Positions 7,916-18,296 are shown, counted from the stretch's first letter. The stretch is 56,715 nucleotides of DNA from an uncultured Verrucomicrobiota bacterium (GCA_937127435.1 CAKZLZ010000087.1:1-56715), one strand, 5' to 3'. Numbers and translations: made by a program. The notes: generated by a model not told the origin, from the letters alone.

Positions 7916-8707
7916 ATGTCAGCGAGTATTGAAGAAAAGACCCAGGCGGTCACCGAATTCATTACCCACCACGTTACCGACAACGGCGCGTGGTCTATTG
8001 GAACGTGGCATCTTGACTTTGCGGATGCGAATCTGCCGAAGTCCTTCATGTTGTCCGGACTGATGAGTATGATCGGCGCGGCGTTTTTGTGCTGGATGTA
8101 TGTGAAAGTGTACAACCATCGTGCCCGGGTGCCCCGCGGCTGGACCAATGTCATGGAAAGCATTGTGGTTTTCGTCCGCGACGAAATCAGCATTCCTTAC
8201 TTGGGAAAAGAAGACGGCCGGAAATATGCATGGTTGTTCCTGACCCAGTTTACTTTGATTCTGACTTTGAATCTGATGGGTCTGATTCCGATTTTCGGTT
8301 CTCCCACTGCCAGTTTGAGTGTGACGGGCGCTTTGGCTTTCACCACTTTTTTGGCCATGGTCGGCTGGGCGGTGCAACGTTACGGCTGGATGGGCTTTTT
8401 GAAAAACTTCATTCCGCACGGCGTACCGGTTCCGGTTCTTTTTCTGTTGGTGCCCATCGAAATTATTGGGCTGCTGATTAAGACTTTTGTATTGGCCATC
8501 CGGTTGTTTGCCAACATGCTGGCCGGACATATTGTTTTATTTGCTATGATTGGAATGGCCGTGGTTTATGGCGCAGTGGGACTCCCCGCAATTCCGATCG
8601 GTCTTTTCGTTTTCTTTCTGGAAATCCTGGTTGCTTTCCTGCAAACCTATATTTTCGTCATGCTTTCCGCAATTTTCATTGGTCAAATGCTTCATCCGGA
8701 GCACTGA
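7916..8707 (+). CDS. atpB: ATP synthase Fo subunit a
   Basis: The 263-residue membrane protein has the subunit a signature LAIRLFANMLAGH, in which Arg196 is the essential arginine facing the c-ring. Preceding helices include LNLMGLIPIFG, and the C-terminal helix contains LEILVAFLQTYIFVMLSAIF, both typical. Subunit a provides the two half-channels for proton entry and exit. The gene lies in canonical order between atpI and atpE. Confidence 0.97.
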   Translation: MSASIEEKTQAVTEFITHHVTDNGAWSIGTWHLDFADANLPKSFMLSGLMSMIGAAFLCWMYVKVYNHRARVPRGWTNVMESIVVFVRDEISIPYLGKEDGRKYAWLFLTQFTLILTLNLMGLIPIFGSPTASLSVTGALAFTTFLAMVGWAVQRYGWMGFLKNFIPHGVPVPVLFLLVPIEIIGLLIKTFVLAIRLFANMLAGHIVLFAMIGMAVVYGAVGLPAIPIGLFVFFLEILVAFLQTYIFVMLSAIFIGQMLHPEH

Positions 8708-8757
8708 TCCCCTAACTGTACAAAAACTGTAATTAACTAAAAATAAGGTAACTTATC

Positions 8758-8982
8758 ATGTTCGCAAACGCTGCTGTATTCTCTGCTATTGGAGCTGGTC
8801 TTGTCACTATTGGTGCCGCCCTCGGTATTTCTAAAGTCGCTGCTGCCGCTCTCGAAAGCTCCGCCCGTCAACCCGAATTGCAGGCCAAACTGCAAACCAT
8901 GATGATTATCGCCGCGGCGTTGATCGAAGGTGTGGCTCTGTTCTGTGCGGTTATCTGTATCATCGCTGTAGGCAAAGCGTAA
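8758..8982 (+). CDS. atpE: ATP synthase Fo subunit c
   Basis: The 74-residue protein forms a two-helix hairpin with the polar loop SARQPE and the ion-binding carboxylate Glu57 (AALIEGVALF). Residues around the carboxylate and in helix 1 (GAALGISK) lack the Gln and Ser/Thr ligands seen in sodium-dependent c-rings, so proton coupling is the better inference. The 50-base gap after atpB is AT-rich and contains TAAGG before the start, a possible strong ribosome site for this high-copy subunit. Confidence 0.97.
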   Translation: MFANAAVFSAIGAGLVTIGAALGISKVAAAALESSARQPELQAKLQTMMIIAAALIEGVALFCAVICIIAVGKA

Positions 8983-9024
8983 TTCTGTAGTTCATCTGCA
9001 GGTAGGTCCCTCTAAGGTCCCTTT

Positions 9025-9585
9025 ATGGCACAACAAACCGATCATTCCACCAGTCAGCACATGGAAGTGCCTGCTCCCCACGGGGACGCAGGTGCCGGCC
9101 ACGCCGCACCCAGTCCGGTTAACGGCGCGATGTTTTTCTGGTTCCTCGTCATTTTTGCAATGGCGGCCTTTATCCTCAAGAAGAAAGCCTTCGGGCCGAT
9201 TCTGGACGCGTTAGACAAACGCGAAGAGGAAATTGAGCAGTCTCTCGAAAATGCGGACCGATTGGAGCGTGAGCTCGCGACACTTGAATCCACGGTACAG
9301 TCCAAACTGGACGATACCGAGGAGGAAGTCCGCGGGATGATCGATTCCGGTCGTGAAGCGGCCAGAGAAGCCGGTAAAGTTATTGAAAGCAAAGCCCGTG
9401 AAGAGGCCCAGATTTTGCGTGAAAACGCTAATCGGGACATTGCCTCTGCCCAAGGCAAAGCCGAGAATACTTTGCGTGCAACTTCTGCCGAACTCGCCGT
9501 GGCCATGGCCAACAAACTTTTGCGTCAGCAAATGGATGCCAAGGGCCAAAAAGCCCTCGCAGACCAGTTGATCGCGGAGATGTAA
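9025..9585 (+). CDS. atpF: ATP synthase Fo subunit b
   Basis: The 186-residue protein has one membrane helix (MFFWFLVIFAMAAFIL) at about residues 36-51. A long charged coiled coil follows, starting FGPILDALDKREEEIEQSLE, as in the peripheral stalk. The first 30 or so residues are a polar, His- and Pro-rich tail before the membrane helix, longer than in E. coli. The gene is directly upstream of atpH. Confidence 0.95.
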   Translation: MAQQTDHSTSQHMEVPAPHGDAGAGHAAPSPVNGAMFFWFLVIFAMAAFILKKKAFGPILDALDKREEEIEQSLENADRLERELATLESTVQSKLDDTEEEVRGMIDSGREAAREAGKVIESKAREEAQILRENANRDIASAQGKAENTLRATSAELAVAMANKLLRQQMDAKGQKALADQLIAEM

Positions 9586-9591
9586 GCGCCT

Positions 9592-10125
9592 ATGTCTACT
9601 GTCGCCAAACGATACGCTTCCGCTCTCATGGATGTTGCCCGGGAATCCGGGTCACTGGATCCCGTGGGACAAGATTTACACAAATTGGAAAGCCTGCTGG
9701 CCGCTTCCGAGGAGTTTAAAACCTTTGTTGCGCATCCGCTCCTCTCTCCTGAAGAACAACAGGCATGCATCGATAAGATTTTTGGCAATGCGGCTTTTCC
9801 GCTGACCCAAAATTTATTCAAATTGTTGATTGCCCGTGAGCGGTTGAGTCTGTTGCCGGACATTGTCCGCATCGGATTGGAACTATGGCAGAACGAAAAA
9901 GGCATCTTACCTGTAAGCGTCCTTTCCGCTGCACCTTTGGCTGCAGACCAGGAAAAGGCACTGGTACAAAAACTCAGTGAACGTACCGGCAAGCAAATTG
10001 AATTAAACTCTTCCGTAGATGAAAGCCTGATTGGTGGTTTTCGTCTGCTCATTGGTGACCAGGTCGAAGATCACAGTCTGGCCGCCAAACTTGAAACTTT
10101 TAAACGAAACGTGATTAACGCATAA
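9592..10125 (+). CDS. atpH: ATP synthase F1 subunit delta
   Basis: The 177-residue protein starts STVAKRYASALMDVA, the typical delta-subunit N-terminus. It ends with the conserved DESLIGGFRLLIGDQVEDHSL region. Delta joins the peripheral stalk to the top of F1. It lies 6 bases after atpF and 15 bases before atpA. Confidence 0.96.
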   Translation: MSTVAKRYASALMDVARESGSLDPVGQDLHKLESLLAASEEFKTFVAHPLLSPEEQQACIDKIFGNAAFPLTQNLFKLLIARERLSLLPDIVRIGLELWQNEKGILPVSVLSAAPLAADQEKALVQKLSERTGKQIELNSSVDESLIGGFRLLIGDQVEDHSLAAKLETFKRNVINA

Positions 10126-10140
10126 GCAAGGAACGATTCT

Positions 10141-11655
10141 ATGTCCATCGACATTCAGCCCGATGAGGTGGCTTCCATCCTCCGCGATCAACTTAAAAAT
10201 CTCGACACCGGTCCCGAACGCTACGAAGTAGGGTCCGTCCTGAGTGTCGGCGACGGGATTGCCCGTGTCCACGGTCTTTCCGGCGTCATGGCCGGGGAAC
10301 TGGTGGAATTTACAAAAACCGGTTTGGTGGGCATGGCCCTCAACCTCGAAGAAACCAACGTGGGGATCGCCCTGTTTGGTGATGATACCGAAGTTAAAGA
10401 AGGGGATGAGGTCAAGCGGACCAAAACCATTGCTTCTGTTCCTGCCGGCGACGAACTCAACGGTCGCGTAGTGGACGCCCTCGGGGTGGCCATTGACGGC
10501 GGACCTGCAATCAAGGGAAGCACCACCCGTTTTATCGAACTCAAAGCCCCCGGGATTATTGAACGGAAAGATGTTCATGAGCCGATGCAGACCGGTATCA
10601 AAGTGATTGACGCGCTCACCCCGATTGGCCGCGGACAACGCGAATTGATCATTGGTGACCGTAAAACCGGAAAAACCGCACTGGCGATTGATACCATTAT
10701 CAATCAGCGCGGACAGGATGTACACTGTTTCTACGTGGCCATCGGTCAGAAACGCTCCACCGTGGTTCAGGTTGTAGAAACCTTGAAAAAACACGGCGCC
10801 ATGGAGTACACCACCATTATTGCCGCCACCGCTTCCGATCCGGCTGCCATGCAGTTCCTCGCTCCGTACTCCGGTACCGCGATGGCGGAAGAGTACCGCG
10901 ACAACGGCAAACACGCTTTGATTATCTATGATGATTTGACCAAACAGGCGCAGGCCTACCGTCAATTGTCTCTGCTCCTCCGCCGTCCGCCCGGGCGTGA
11001 AGCGTATCCCGGAGATATTTTCTACTTACACAGCCGCTTGCTGGAACGTTCCGCGAAAATGTCTGACGCCATGGGCGCCGGATCTTTGACCGCACTGCCG
11101 ATTATTGAAACCCAGGGGGGAGACGTTTCCGCGTATATTCCCACCAACGTGATTTCAATTACCGACGGACAGATCTTCCTCGAAAGTGATTTGTTTAACT
11201 CCGGACAACGTCCTGCGATTAACCCCGGTATTTCCGTTTCCCGTGTAGGGGGCGACGCCCAGATTAAAGCCATGAAAAAAGTGGCCGGTACTTTGCGTCT
11301 TGACCTCGCACAATACCGCGAACTCGCGGCTTTCTCCCAGTTCGCCAGTGATTTGGATGCCGGCACCCGCCGTCAATTGGAGCGTGGCCAACGTTTGATG
11401 CAGGTCATCAAACAGGGTGTACACGAACCCTTGAGCGTGGTGAAACAGATTGTCATGATTTACGCGGGTACCCGCGGACTTCTGGACGACATTGCGGTCG
11501 CGGATGTGATTGCTTTCGGATATGAACTCAATGATGCCCTGGATTCCACTTATGCGGATTTTGCCCGTGAGTTGGAAAAAGAGAAAGCATTGACGGACGA
11601 CCTGGAAGAGAAACTCAAGAACCTGATTGAGGAATTCAAAAAGTCCCGCAGCTAA
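10141..11655 (+). CDS. atpA: ATP synthase F1 subunit alpha
   Basis: The 504-residue protein has Walker A GDRKTGKT at residues 172-179. The alpha-subunit signature [14 protein letters not shown] follows near residue 358. Length and motifs are standard for the non-catalytic nucleotide-binding subunit. The gap to atpG is unusually long (123 bases) and holds a dispersed inverted repeat. Confidence 0.98.
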   Translation: MSIDIQPDEVASILRDQLKNLDTGPERYEVGSVLSVGDGIARVHGLSGVMAGELVEFTKTGLVGMALNLEETNVGIALFGDDTEVKEGDEVKRTKTIASVPAGDELNGRVVDALGVAIDGGPAIKGSTTRFIELKAPGIIERKDVHEPMQTGIKVIDALTPIGRGQRELIIGDRKTGKTALAIDTIINQRGQDVHCFYVAIGQKRSTVVQVVETLKKHGAMEYTTIIAATASDPAAMQFLAPYSGTAMAEEYRDNGKHALIIYDDLTKQAQAYRQLSLLLRRPPGREAYPGDIFYLHSRLLERSAKMSDAMGAGSLTALPIIETQGGDVSAYIPTNVISITDGQIFLESDLFNSGQRPAINPGISVSRVGGDAQIKAMKKVAGTLRLDLAQYRELAAFSQFASDLDAGTRRQLERGQRLMQVIKQGVHEPLSVVKQIVMIYAGTRGLLDDIAVADVIAFGYELNDALDSTYADFARELEKEKALTDDLEEKLKNLIEEFKKSRS

Positions 11656-11683
11656 ATCTTCGGTACCGTAAATTTAGAAATTC

Positions 11684-11764
11684 AACCACTGATAAACACT
11701 GATTAACTATATATAACTGGATCAAAACCCGAGCATCAGTGTCTATCTGTGTTCATCAGTGGTT
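11684..11764. repeat. Inverted repeat inside the ATP synthase operon
   Basis: AACCACTGAT followed by AAACACTGATT at 11684-11704 is mirrored by ATCAGTG, TCTATCTGTGTTC and ATCAGTGGTT at 11735-11764. The arms have small differences, and the whole could fold as a long hairpin in the transcript between atpA and atpG. A fainter relative (ACCACGGATGAAGATG, then TACACTGATG) lies at 2226-2254. This looks like a dispersed repeat family rather than a site specific to atp. Confidence 0.7.
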
Positions 11765-11778
11765 AAAGAAAAGTAAAC

Positions 11779-12657
11779 ATGCCTAGTATTAAAGATTACA
11801 ACCGCAAAATCTCGAGTTTAAAAAACACGAGTAAAATCACGAAAACCATGAAAATGGTTTCCGCGAGTAAACTGCGCAAGGCTCAAGAGTCCCAGCGTCA
11901 GGCAAAGGATTTTGCCCACGAAGTGAATCAGTTGATTCATCGGATTGGCGGGCAGGTGGACAGCGACATGCATCCCTTGTTGGCCACTTCTGATGAAGTG
12001 AAAAAAGTGCTGGTGGTGATGTTTACCTCCGACAAAGGACTTTGCGGCGGATTTAACAACAACCTGATCCGACATGCCGAAAAAATGTTGGAAGAGCATC
12101 AGGACGATTCGATTGCGTACGAATTTGCGTTCATCGGACGTCGCGGATACAACCATTTCCAGAAACGGGTGAAGGTGTGGAAATTCTTTGAGGATATCCC
12201 CAGTGCCGCCCCGGATTCGAAAGCCGCCTCCCGCGTGGCCAAGAAATTGGAAAAAGCCTTTTTGAATGAAGGTTTTAACCGGGTGATCATGCTCTGCAAT
12301 GAATTTATCAGTCCGCTGGCCCAGGTTCCGGAAATCCGTTCCTTGTTGCCTTTGGACACCAGCGATTTGCCGGAAGAAGCTTTGGAAGCCACCTCTCCGG
12401 ATGCGGATATTCTGGCTGAACCCGAAATGGGCAAATTGCTTTCCTTCCTGGTTCCCCGTCTGGTGACCTTTAAAGTATTTTATGCTTTGCTTGAAAATAC
12501 CGCCGGTGAACACGGTGCGCGCATGACCGCCATGGACAATGCGACCACCAATGCCATGAACTTGATTGAAGAAAACACCCTGTTGCGCAACCGTGCGCGT
12601 CAGGCTGCCATTACCACCGAATTAATTGAAATTATTTCCGGCGCGGAAGCGCTGTAG
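11779..12657 (+). CDS. atpG: ATP synthase F1 subunit gamma
   Basis: The 292-residue protein starts PSIKDYNRKISSLKNTSKIT and contains TSDKGLCGGFN. The C-terminal helix region (ARMTAMDNATTNAMNLIEE, then NRARQAAITTELIEIISGAEAL) is the classic gamma signature. Gamma is the rotating central shaft of F1. It is followed by atpD after 23 bases. Confidence 0.97.
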   Translation: MPSIKDYNRKISSLKNTSKITKTMKMVSASKLRKAQESQRQAKDFAHEVNQLIHRIGGQVDSDMHPLLATSDEVKKVLVVMFTSDKGLCGGFNNNLIRHAEKMLEEHQDDSIAYEFAFIGRRGYNHFQKRVKVWKFFEDIPSAAPDSKAASRVAKKLEKAFLNEGFNRVIMLCNEFISPLAQVPEIRSLLPLDTSDLPEEALEATSPDADILAEPEMGKLLSFLVPRLVTFKVFYALLENTAGEHGARMTAMDNATTNAMNLIEENTLLRNRARQAAITTELIEIISGAEAL

Positions 12658-12665
12658 CCCTCTAG

Positions 12666-14129
<1,464 letters not shown>

Positions 14130-14135
14130 ACCATT

Positions 14136-14444
14136 ATGAGTTCTTTTCCCCTCCGCATTTTTACCCCTGAAGGCCCGATCGTCGATGGCGAGGTCGAGAC
14201 CATTGTGGTCACAGCTTACAACGGATCATTGGGCGTCTTGGCCGGCCATGCACCGATGATTTCCGCGGTGGTGATTGGCCCCGGGAAAGTGGTTCAGAGT
14301 GGAGCGACCCAGTGGTACGTCTTCGGAGAAGGGACCTTGGAAGTTCGCGGTCCGGACGTCGTCCTCTTGGTCGATTTTGCTGAGAAAGCCGACAACTACG
14401 ATGCCGCCAAAGCGCAAAGTGTTGAAGCTTCTGTTTCCGAATGA
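14136..14444 (+). CDS. atpC: ATP synthase F1 subunit epsilon, short form
   Basis: The 102-residue protein has the N-terminal beta-sandwich of epsilon (LRIFTPEGPIVDGEVETIVV, then NGSLGVLAGHAPMISAV). After about residue 85 only a short tail remains, where most bacterial epsilons have a two-helix C-terminal domain of about 45 residues. That domain can inhibit ATP hydrolysis. Here it appears absent, and the frame is intact to a normal stop, so the short form is probably natural. The stop overlaps the next gene's start (ATGA). Confidence 0.94.
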   Translation: MSSFPLRIFTPEGPIVDGEVETIVVTAYNGSLGVLAGHAPMISAVVIGPGKVVQSGATQWYVFGEGTLEVRGPDVVLLVDFAEKADNYDAAKAQSVEASVSE

Positions 14445-14785
14445 CCGAATCATCCGAACCCATGGAAGCGGTCGCGGTTTCGCGGAGAGACCGCATGAAG
14501 GCGAAATGGGGGATTGAATCCAATTTTTCCTTTTGGATGATCATGCTCACATTCACGCTGGCGGGCTCAAGTATCAGTCAAATCCGTCCGCTGTACTGGG
14601 GATTGTTGGGGTTCACCAAAGAACATCCCTCCATGTGGGTGAAAGTTCCGACCTATCTGTTGCTGGTTTTCCCTACTTATCAAATTTCGCTGATGATTTT
14701 CGGCACCCTGCTGGGACAGTTTAAATTCTTCTGGAAAAAAGAAAAAGCGATGCTGAAGTTTTTCGCGAAGCCTTTTCGAAGGTAG
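14441..14785 (+). CDS. Small two-helix membrane protein at the end of the atp operon (DUF6787-like)
   Basis: The 114-residue protein has two probable membrane segments (FWMIMLTFTLAGSSI and YLLLVFPTYQISLMIFGTLL) and ends with a basic tail, FWKKEKAMLKFFAKPFRR. The FPTYQI..IFGTLLGQFKFFW pattern recalls DUF6787 proteins, but I cannot confirm this by search. The start overlaps the atpC stop, so it is translated with the ATP synthase genes. A second, broken copy of its 3' half lies at 16733-16982, beyond the LacI and PEP-CTERM genes. Confidence 0.85.
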   Translation: MTESSEPMEAVAVSRRDRMKAKWGIESNFSFWMIMLTFTLAGSSISQIRPLYWGLLGFTKEHPSMWVKVPTYLLLVFPTYQISLMIFGTLLGQFKFFWKKEKAMLKFFAKPFRR

Positions 14786-14806
14786 GAAGAGTAATGTATG
14801 ATGGCT

Positions 14807-15919
14807 CTACATTTCCTGTTTAGAAGGACATCCATCTAGCGGCAGAGGTTGAGGCTCCGCGACTGCGCGAACAGTGGTACCTTTGGACCATGTTGCATCG
14901 ATTAAGCTAATCACAGGACTTTTGGGGATCCCTGATTCTCCCCGATTGATCTGGGCGATGATGTTATCCACGGCACGGGAGGCAATAAATGAGGCGTTTT
15001 TCTTTAACCCACTGGTGATAGAATCATCAGCGTCTACAGCCAACAAGGCGATCCCAATCTGTTCCGGAACATTAAGCCTCATGTTTTGCATCCATTCCAG
15101 TGATCGCTTTTGAGGCGTAAGGATGACGTCCGGTTTTTCTTTCAGAACCCACTCAGTAAATTCCCCGACATTTACATGCTCCCCCTTGGTCAACAGAATG
15201 GGGACCTTTTGCGAATTTTTTATAAAACATTGATAGGCGGAAAATCCTGCGAGCCACAAGTGCTCTACCCGGTTGTCGTGCGTGGGACCGAGGGCGAGTC
15301 CAAGGCGACGGTACCCGTATTCGTTACAGATACGAATCACCTTCAAAATATCATGATAATGATGCGTGGATACACAATTCAGCCGGGGAGTCTGAAGACT
15401 GTAGCCGATGGTGCAAAGAGAGAAATGATCCCAGTTCCACTCAAAGGGGCTGACCCAGGGAGAGATGTCCGGAATGGGGGGAATCAGCACCCCTCGAATC
15501 CGCCGGGCATAAAGAATTTTCTCCAGGCGCTTTGAGGGCATGGATTTTTCTCTCAGCGAAAACTCTTCCAGTTTATAGCCAAATTGATCTGCCCGTTTTT
15601 TTGCCTCCTGAAAATAGAGGTTTAATTCCTCTGAGGGATGCCCTTCTCGAAGGGATGCCGGCCAGCAATTTACAAAGGCAATCGTTGAAGCCTCACTTCG
15701 GGGAGTACCTGCGCGGTAAGAAGCCATCAAACGGGAAAATTCTGGGTCGGGTCGATATCCAAGATTTTCTACTGCGGACATGACCTTGTTCCGGGTAGCT
15801 TCGGAAATCGCGGTGTGATGGTTCAGGACACGGGATACAGTGGCGACCGAAACTCCGGCTTCGGTCGCCACGTCTCGTAAGGAGACCCTGCGTTGATGGG
15901 AGGCGGAATGCTTATTCAT
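14807..15919 (-). CDS. LacI-family transcriptional regulator
   Basis: The protein of about 370 residues has the LacI N-terminal helix-turn-helix and hinge (RRVSLRDVATEAGVSVATVS, then NKVMSAVENLGYRP). A periplasmic-binding-protein-like sensor domain follows (GIALLAVDADDSITSGLKKN, near the C-terminus). I prefer the ATG at 15919 to a TTG at 15961, since the residues between resemble leader sequence. It is divergent from the PEP-CTERM gene, and the roughly 95-base gap is a natural place for its operator. The effector is unknown; relatives in polysaccharide degraders usually sense sugars. Confidence 0.94.
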   Translation of the reverse strand: MNKHSASHQRRVSLRDVATEAGVSVATVSRVLNHHTAISEATRNKVMSAVENLGYRPDPEFSRLMASYRAGTPRSEASTIAFVNCWPASLREGHPSEELNLYFQEAKKRADQFGYKLEEFSLREKSMPSKRLEKILYARRIRGVLIPPIPDISPWVSPFEWNWDHFSLCTIGYSLQTPRLNCVSTHHYHDILKVIRICNEYGYRRLGLALGPTHDNRVEHLWLAGFSAYQCFIKNSQKVPILLTKGEHVNVGEFTEWVLKEKPDVILTPQKRSLEWMQNMRLNVPEQIGIALLAVDADDSITSGLKKNASFIASRAVDNIIAQINRGESGIPKSPVISLIDATWSKGTTVRAVAEPQPLPLDGCPSKQEM

Positions 15920-16013
15920 GTAACGAATTGCATAAATCACAGCTTGCCGGGAAGAATGCAAGAAGGTATTACCCTGAGTTAACTAAATCTTTTACCTGCG
16001 AGGAAGCTCATCC

Positions 16014-16736
16014 ATGAAACCTAAACAAATCCCCTATTTGAAATCTCTTGTCACATTCATCTGTTTTGCCGTCCTTTCAAGTCATGCAGCTGTGATTTTG
16101 AGTACAGATTTTGCGGGACGGACCATCAGTGGAGCAACTGCCAGTAACATTACTTATGAGACGAACGGCGTAAGTGATCCTGGAGATCTTACTGCTTCGC
16201 AAAACCTCTTCAGTACTTCGAATTCAGGGGGGTATTTTGCAGTCGATTACAATACAGACACTGTGGGAAACTGGAGTGTGACGATTCCTTTTACATTGAC
16301 CGTTTCGTCTCTTACCATTTCGGATTTTGTTTTGGATGGGGCGATGTTCAATGGATCGGGGAATTTTCAAAATATAAAACGGGATACTGACTTACAAGTT
16401 TCCATTAATGGAGCCACTAGTGGAACGATTGCGAGTCAAACCTTGACGGCGGAAAACACACAAGCTGATACAGGTGATAGTGAGTATACGCTAGCTAATG
16501 CGGCGTGGGGGGATGGCACTCCGCTTACCTACACCTTCGCTGGCGCGAGTACTCTAACCCTGACGAACAGTGAAACCTGGAGCATCGTTATTGAAACCTT
16601 GAATGCTTCTGGACCTGGGAACAACACGGGTATTGATTCATTTGCCATCAATGGAAGCGTTATTCCGGAACCGTCCACGTTTGTACTAGTGGTTCTAACA
16701 GGTATCGGGTTTTTGTTTATACGCCGTTTTAGATGA
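16014..16736 (+). CDS. PEP-CTERM sorting-domain surface or secreted protein
   Basis: The 240-residue protein has a signal peptide (LVTFICFAVLSSHAA). The middle is rich in Ser, Thr, Gly and Asn and probably beta-stranded. The C-terminus, IPEPSTFVLVVLTGIGFLFI then RRFR, matches the PEP-CTERM signal (PEP motif, membrane helix, basic end). Such proteins are handled by an exosortase and usually linked to the outer surface or to exopolysaccharide. No exosortase is in this window. The stop codon sits exactly where the duplicated DUF6787-like sequence begins. LacI lies divergently upstream and may control it. Confidence 0.9.
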   Translation: MKPKQIPYLKSLVTFICFAVLSSHAAVILSTDFAGRTISGATASNITYETNGVSDPGDLTASQNLFSTSNSGGYFAVDYNTDTVGNWSVTIPFTLTVSSLTISDFVLDGAMFNGSGNFQNIKRDTDLQVSINGATSGTIASQTLTAENTQADTGDSEYTLANAAWGDGTPLTYTFAGASTLTLTNSETWSIVIETLNASGPGNNTGIDSFAINGSVIPEPSTFVLVVLTGIGFLFIRRFR

Positions 16737-16982
16737 TCATGCTGACTTTTTCTGGCGGGTTTAAGTAACAGCCAGATCCGTCCGTTGTACCGGGGATTGC
16801 TAAGGTTTACCAAAGAACATCCTTCTATGTGGGTGAAAGTTCCGACCTATCTGTTGCTGGTTTTCCCCACCTATCAGATATCCCTGATGATTTTCGGCAC
16901 CCTGCTGGGACAGTTTAAATTCTTTTGGAAGAAAGAAAAAGCGATGCTCAAGTTCTTCGCGAAGCTGTTTCGGAAAAAGTAG
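16733..16982 (+). pseudogene. Broken second copy of the 3' part of the small membrane gene at 14441
   Basis: From ATGATCATGCT near 16733 to the stop at 16982 the sequence aligns with 14536-14785. A two-base loss after GATCATGCTGACTTTTT shifts the frame, and the first third of the gene is missing. Beyond the shift, a run of 53 residues from FTKEH to FFAK is identical in protein to the intact copy, yet I count twelve third-position base differences. So the two copies diverged while both were under protein-level selection. The final TAG is shared with a REP-like GTAG. Confidence 0.85.
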
Positions 16983-17067
16983 TTCCGCGCCTGCCCGCCT
17001 GCCCGTGCCGTTCCGGCACGTGAACGGCCAGGGAAGGACGCCCCAGTGGCCAGGGGTTCCCGTGGTA
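16979..17067 (+). repeat. REP-like hairpin with a long insert in its loop
   Basis: The element starts GTAGTTCCGCG and ends CCCGTGGTAAA, the two feet of a family A hairpin. Between them lie two GCCTGCCC units, a CGTGCCGTTCCGGCACG hairpin, and GGCCAGGGAAGGACGCCCCA. A very similar element at 54844-54939 has three GCCTGCCC units. Confidence 0.7.
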
Positions 17068-17088
17068 AATCCGAACTATTCGCAAGAC

Positions 17089-17503
17089 GTAGTTCCGCGG
17101 TCCCCGCGGTAAAACCGAAGCCTTCGTTTTCCATCGGGGCGATGGAACTACGCCAAACCCGAAGCCTTCGTAAACCGTAGTTCCGCGGTCCCCGCGGTAA
17201 AACCGAAGCCTTCGTTTTCCATCGGGACGATGGAACTACGCCAAGCCCTAAGTATTCGTAAACCGTAGTTCCGCGGTCCCCGCGGTAAACCCGAAGCCTT
17301 CGTTTTCCATCGGGACGATGGAACTACGCCAAACCCGAAGTATTCCTAAATCGTAGTTCCGCGGCCCCCGCGGTAAATCCGAAGCGTTTGATTTCCATCG
17401 GGGCGATGGAACTACGCCAAACCCGAAGTATTCGTAAATCGTAGTTCCGCGGTCCCCGCGGTAAAACCAAAGCCTTTGTTTCCCATCGGGACGATGGAAC
17501 TAC
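17089..17503. repeat. Five-unit 88-bp tandem array of paired hairpins (REP/BIME-like, family A)
   Basis: GTAGTTCCGCGG starts at 17089, 17177, 17265, 17353 and 17441, an exact 88-base period. Each unit holds two hairpins: CCGCGG-TCC-CCGCGG and, inverted in its feet, CCATCG-GGA-CGATGG ending GGAACTAC. So GTAGTTCC at the left is mirrored by GGAACTAC at the right. Units differ by a few bases. The array fills the gap before the minus-strand gene at 17542. No gene is visible. Confidence 0.9.
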
Positions 17504-17541
17504 AGCATCCAGAGCCAGGCAAAGAAACGACTTTCGCGGGT

Positions 17542-18201
17542 TTAGGCCATTAACTGTTTCATGGCCGTGGCGGTTTCCGCCAGAAGATTATATTTGGCAC
17601 TCCGTAGCGACTTATGAACCGCAACCGGGGATTTATTAAGTTTTTCCGCTACCACTTTTTGCAGGCCAAAAGTTTTGGTTTCCATCGGATCCTGAAATTT
17701 TTCAAACTGAAGCTGCCGAATGTGGCTGAGTACGCCGCATTCCACTTTGGTGAGGGATGAAAGGATTTCCATATACAGGGTCGAAAGTGCATTCAGGCCA
17801 ATATCAATTCGGTTGCCGTAGCCACGGAATTGCATAGCGGATGTTCCTTTAGAAATAGAGGACACAATCGTATTCACCTGGGTCATTACGGATTCGTCCA
17901 TTTGGGTCGGATGATTTTCATCCGCACTATAAGGGAGAAGGTCGTGACCAAAAAACAGGTTACAGTTGCAACCCCGGTATAGGATCATGAGATCCATCGC
18001 CAAAAAAGGGAAAATGCCTGAGTGATAAGGCTTTACCGCAGAGTACCAGGACTCCGGACCAAAATGGCCAAACGGTTGACTTAGATAAGGGGTATAACGT
18101 TCTGCGCACAAATCTGCAAAAGGCTGAAAAGAGGGCGGGGTACGTGGCGTCTGAAATTTGAGTATGCTTAAAATCATATATAATCCTATAAGCTCCCTCA
18201 T
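17542..18201 (-). CDS. Uncharacterised protein with a probable C-terminal helix-turn-helix
   Basis: I do not recognise the family. The C-terminal 70 residues read like a winged or simple helix-turn-helix (LQKVVAEKLNKSPVAVHKSL, then RSAKYNLLAETATAMKQL), so DNA binding is plausible. The N-terminal two thirds are aromatic-rich without clear membrane segments. The ATG at 18201 gives 219 residues. Another ATG at 18177 has a better-placed ribosome site (AGGA seven bases upstream) and may be the real start. It sits between the 88-bp repeat array and a YiiX-like gene on the same strand. Confidence 0.7.
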   Translation of the reverse strand: MRELIGLYMILSILKFQTPRTPPSFQPFADLCAERYTPYLSQPFGHFGPESWYSAVKPYHSGIFPFLAMDLMILYRGCNCNLFFGHDLLPYSADENHPTQMDESVMTQVNTIVSSISKGTSAMQFRGYGNRIDIGLNALSTLYMEILSSLTKVECGVLSHIRQLQFEKFQDPMETKTFGLQKVVAEKLNKSPVAVHKSLRSAKYNLLAETATAMKQLMA

Positions 18202-18296
18202 ATGCCTACTCTATTCCTTTTTTGAAAGCCGATTTAACAAATAAAGCTCTTTTTTTCAGATGTGATACAAAAATGAAGGCAAATATGCCAATCGTG

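Noticed and set aside
8758..8982. A sodium-driven ATP synthase c-ring
   Set aside because: The Gln and Ser/Thr ligands that go with the carboxylate in sodium-type c subunits are not at the expected places.
10003..10965. A 320-residue minus-strand gene
   Set aside because: It lies opposite atpA, whose motifs are complete; it shows no recognisable domain.
17089..17503. CRISPR array
   Set aside because: The whole 88-base unit is conserved, with no variable spacers, and the repeats are paired hairpins. No cas gene is nearby.
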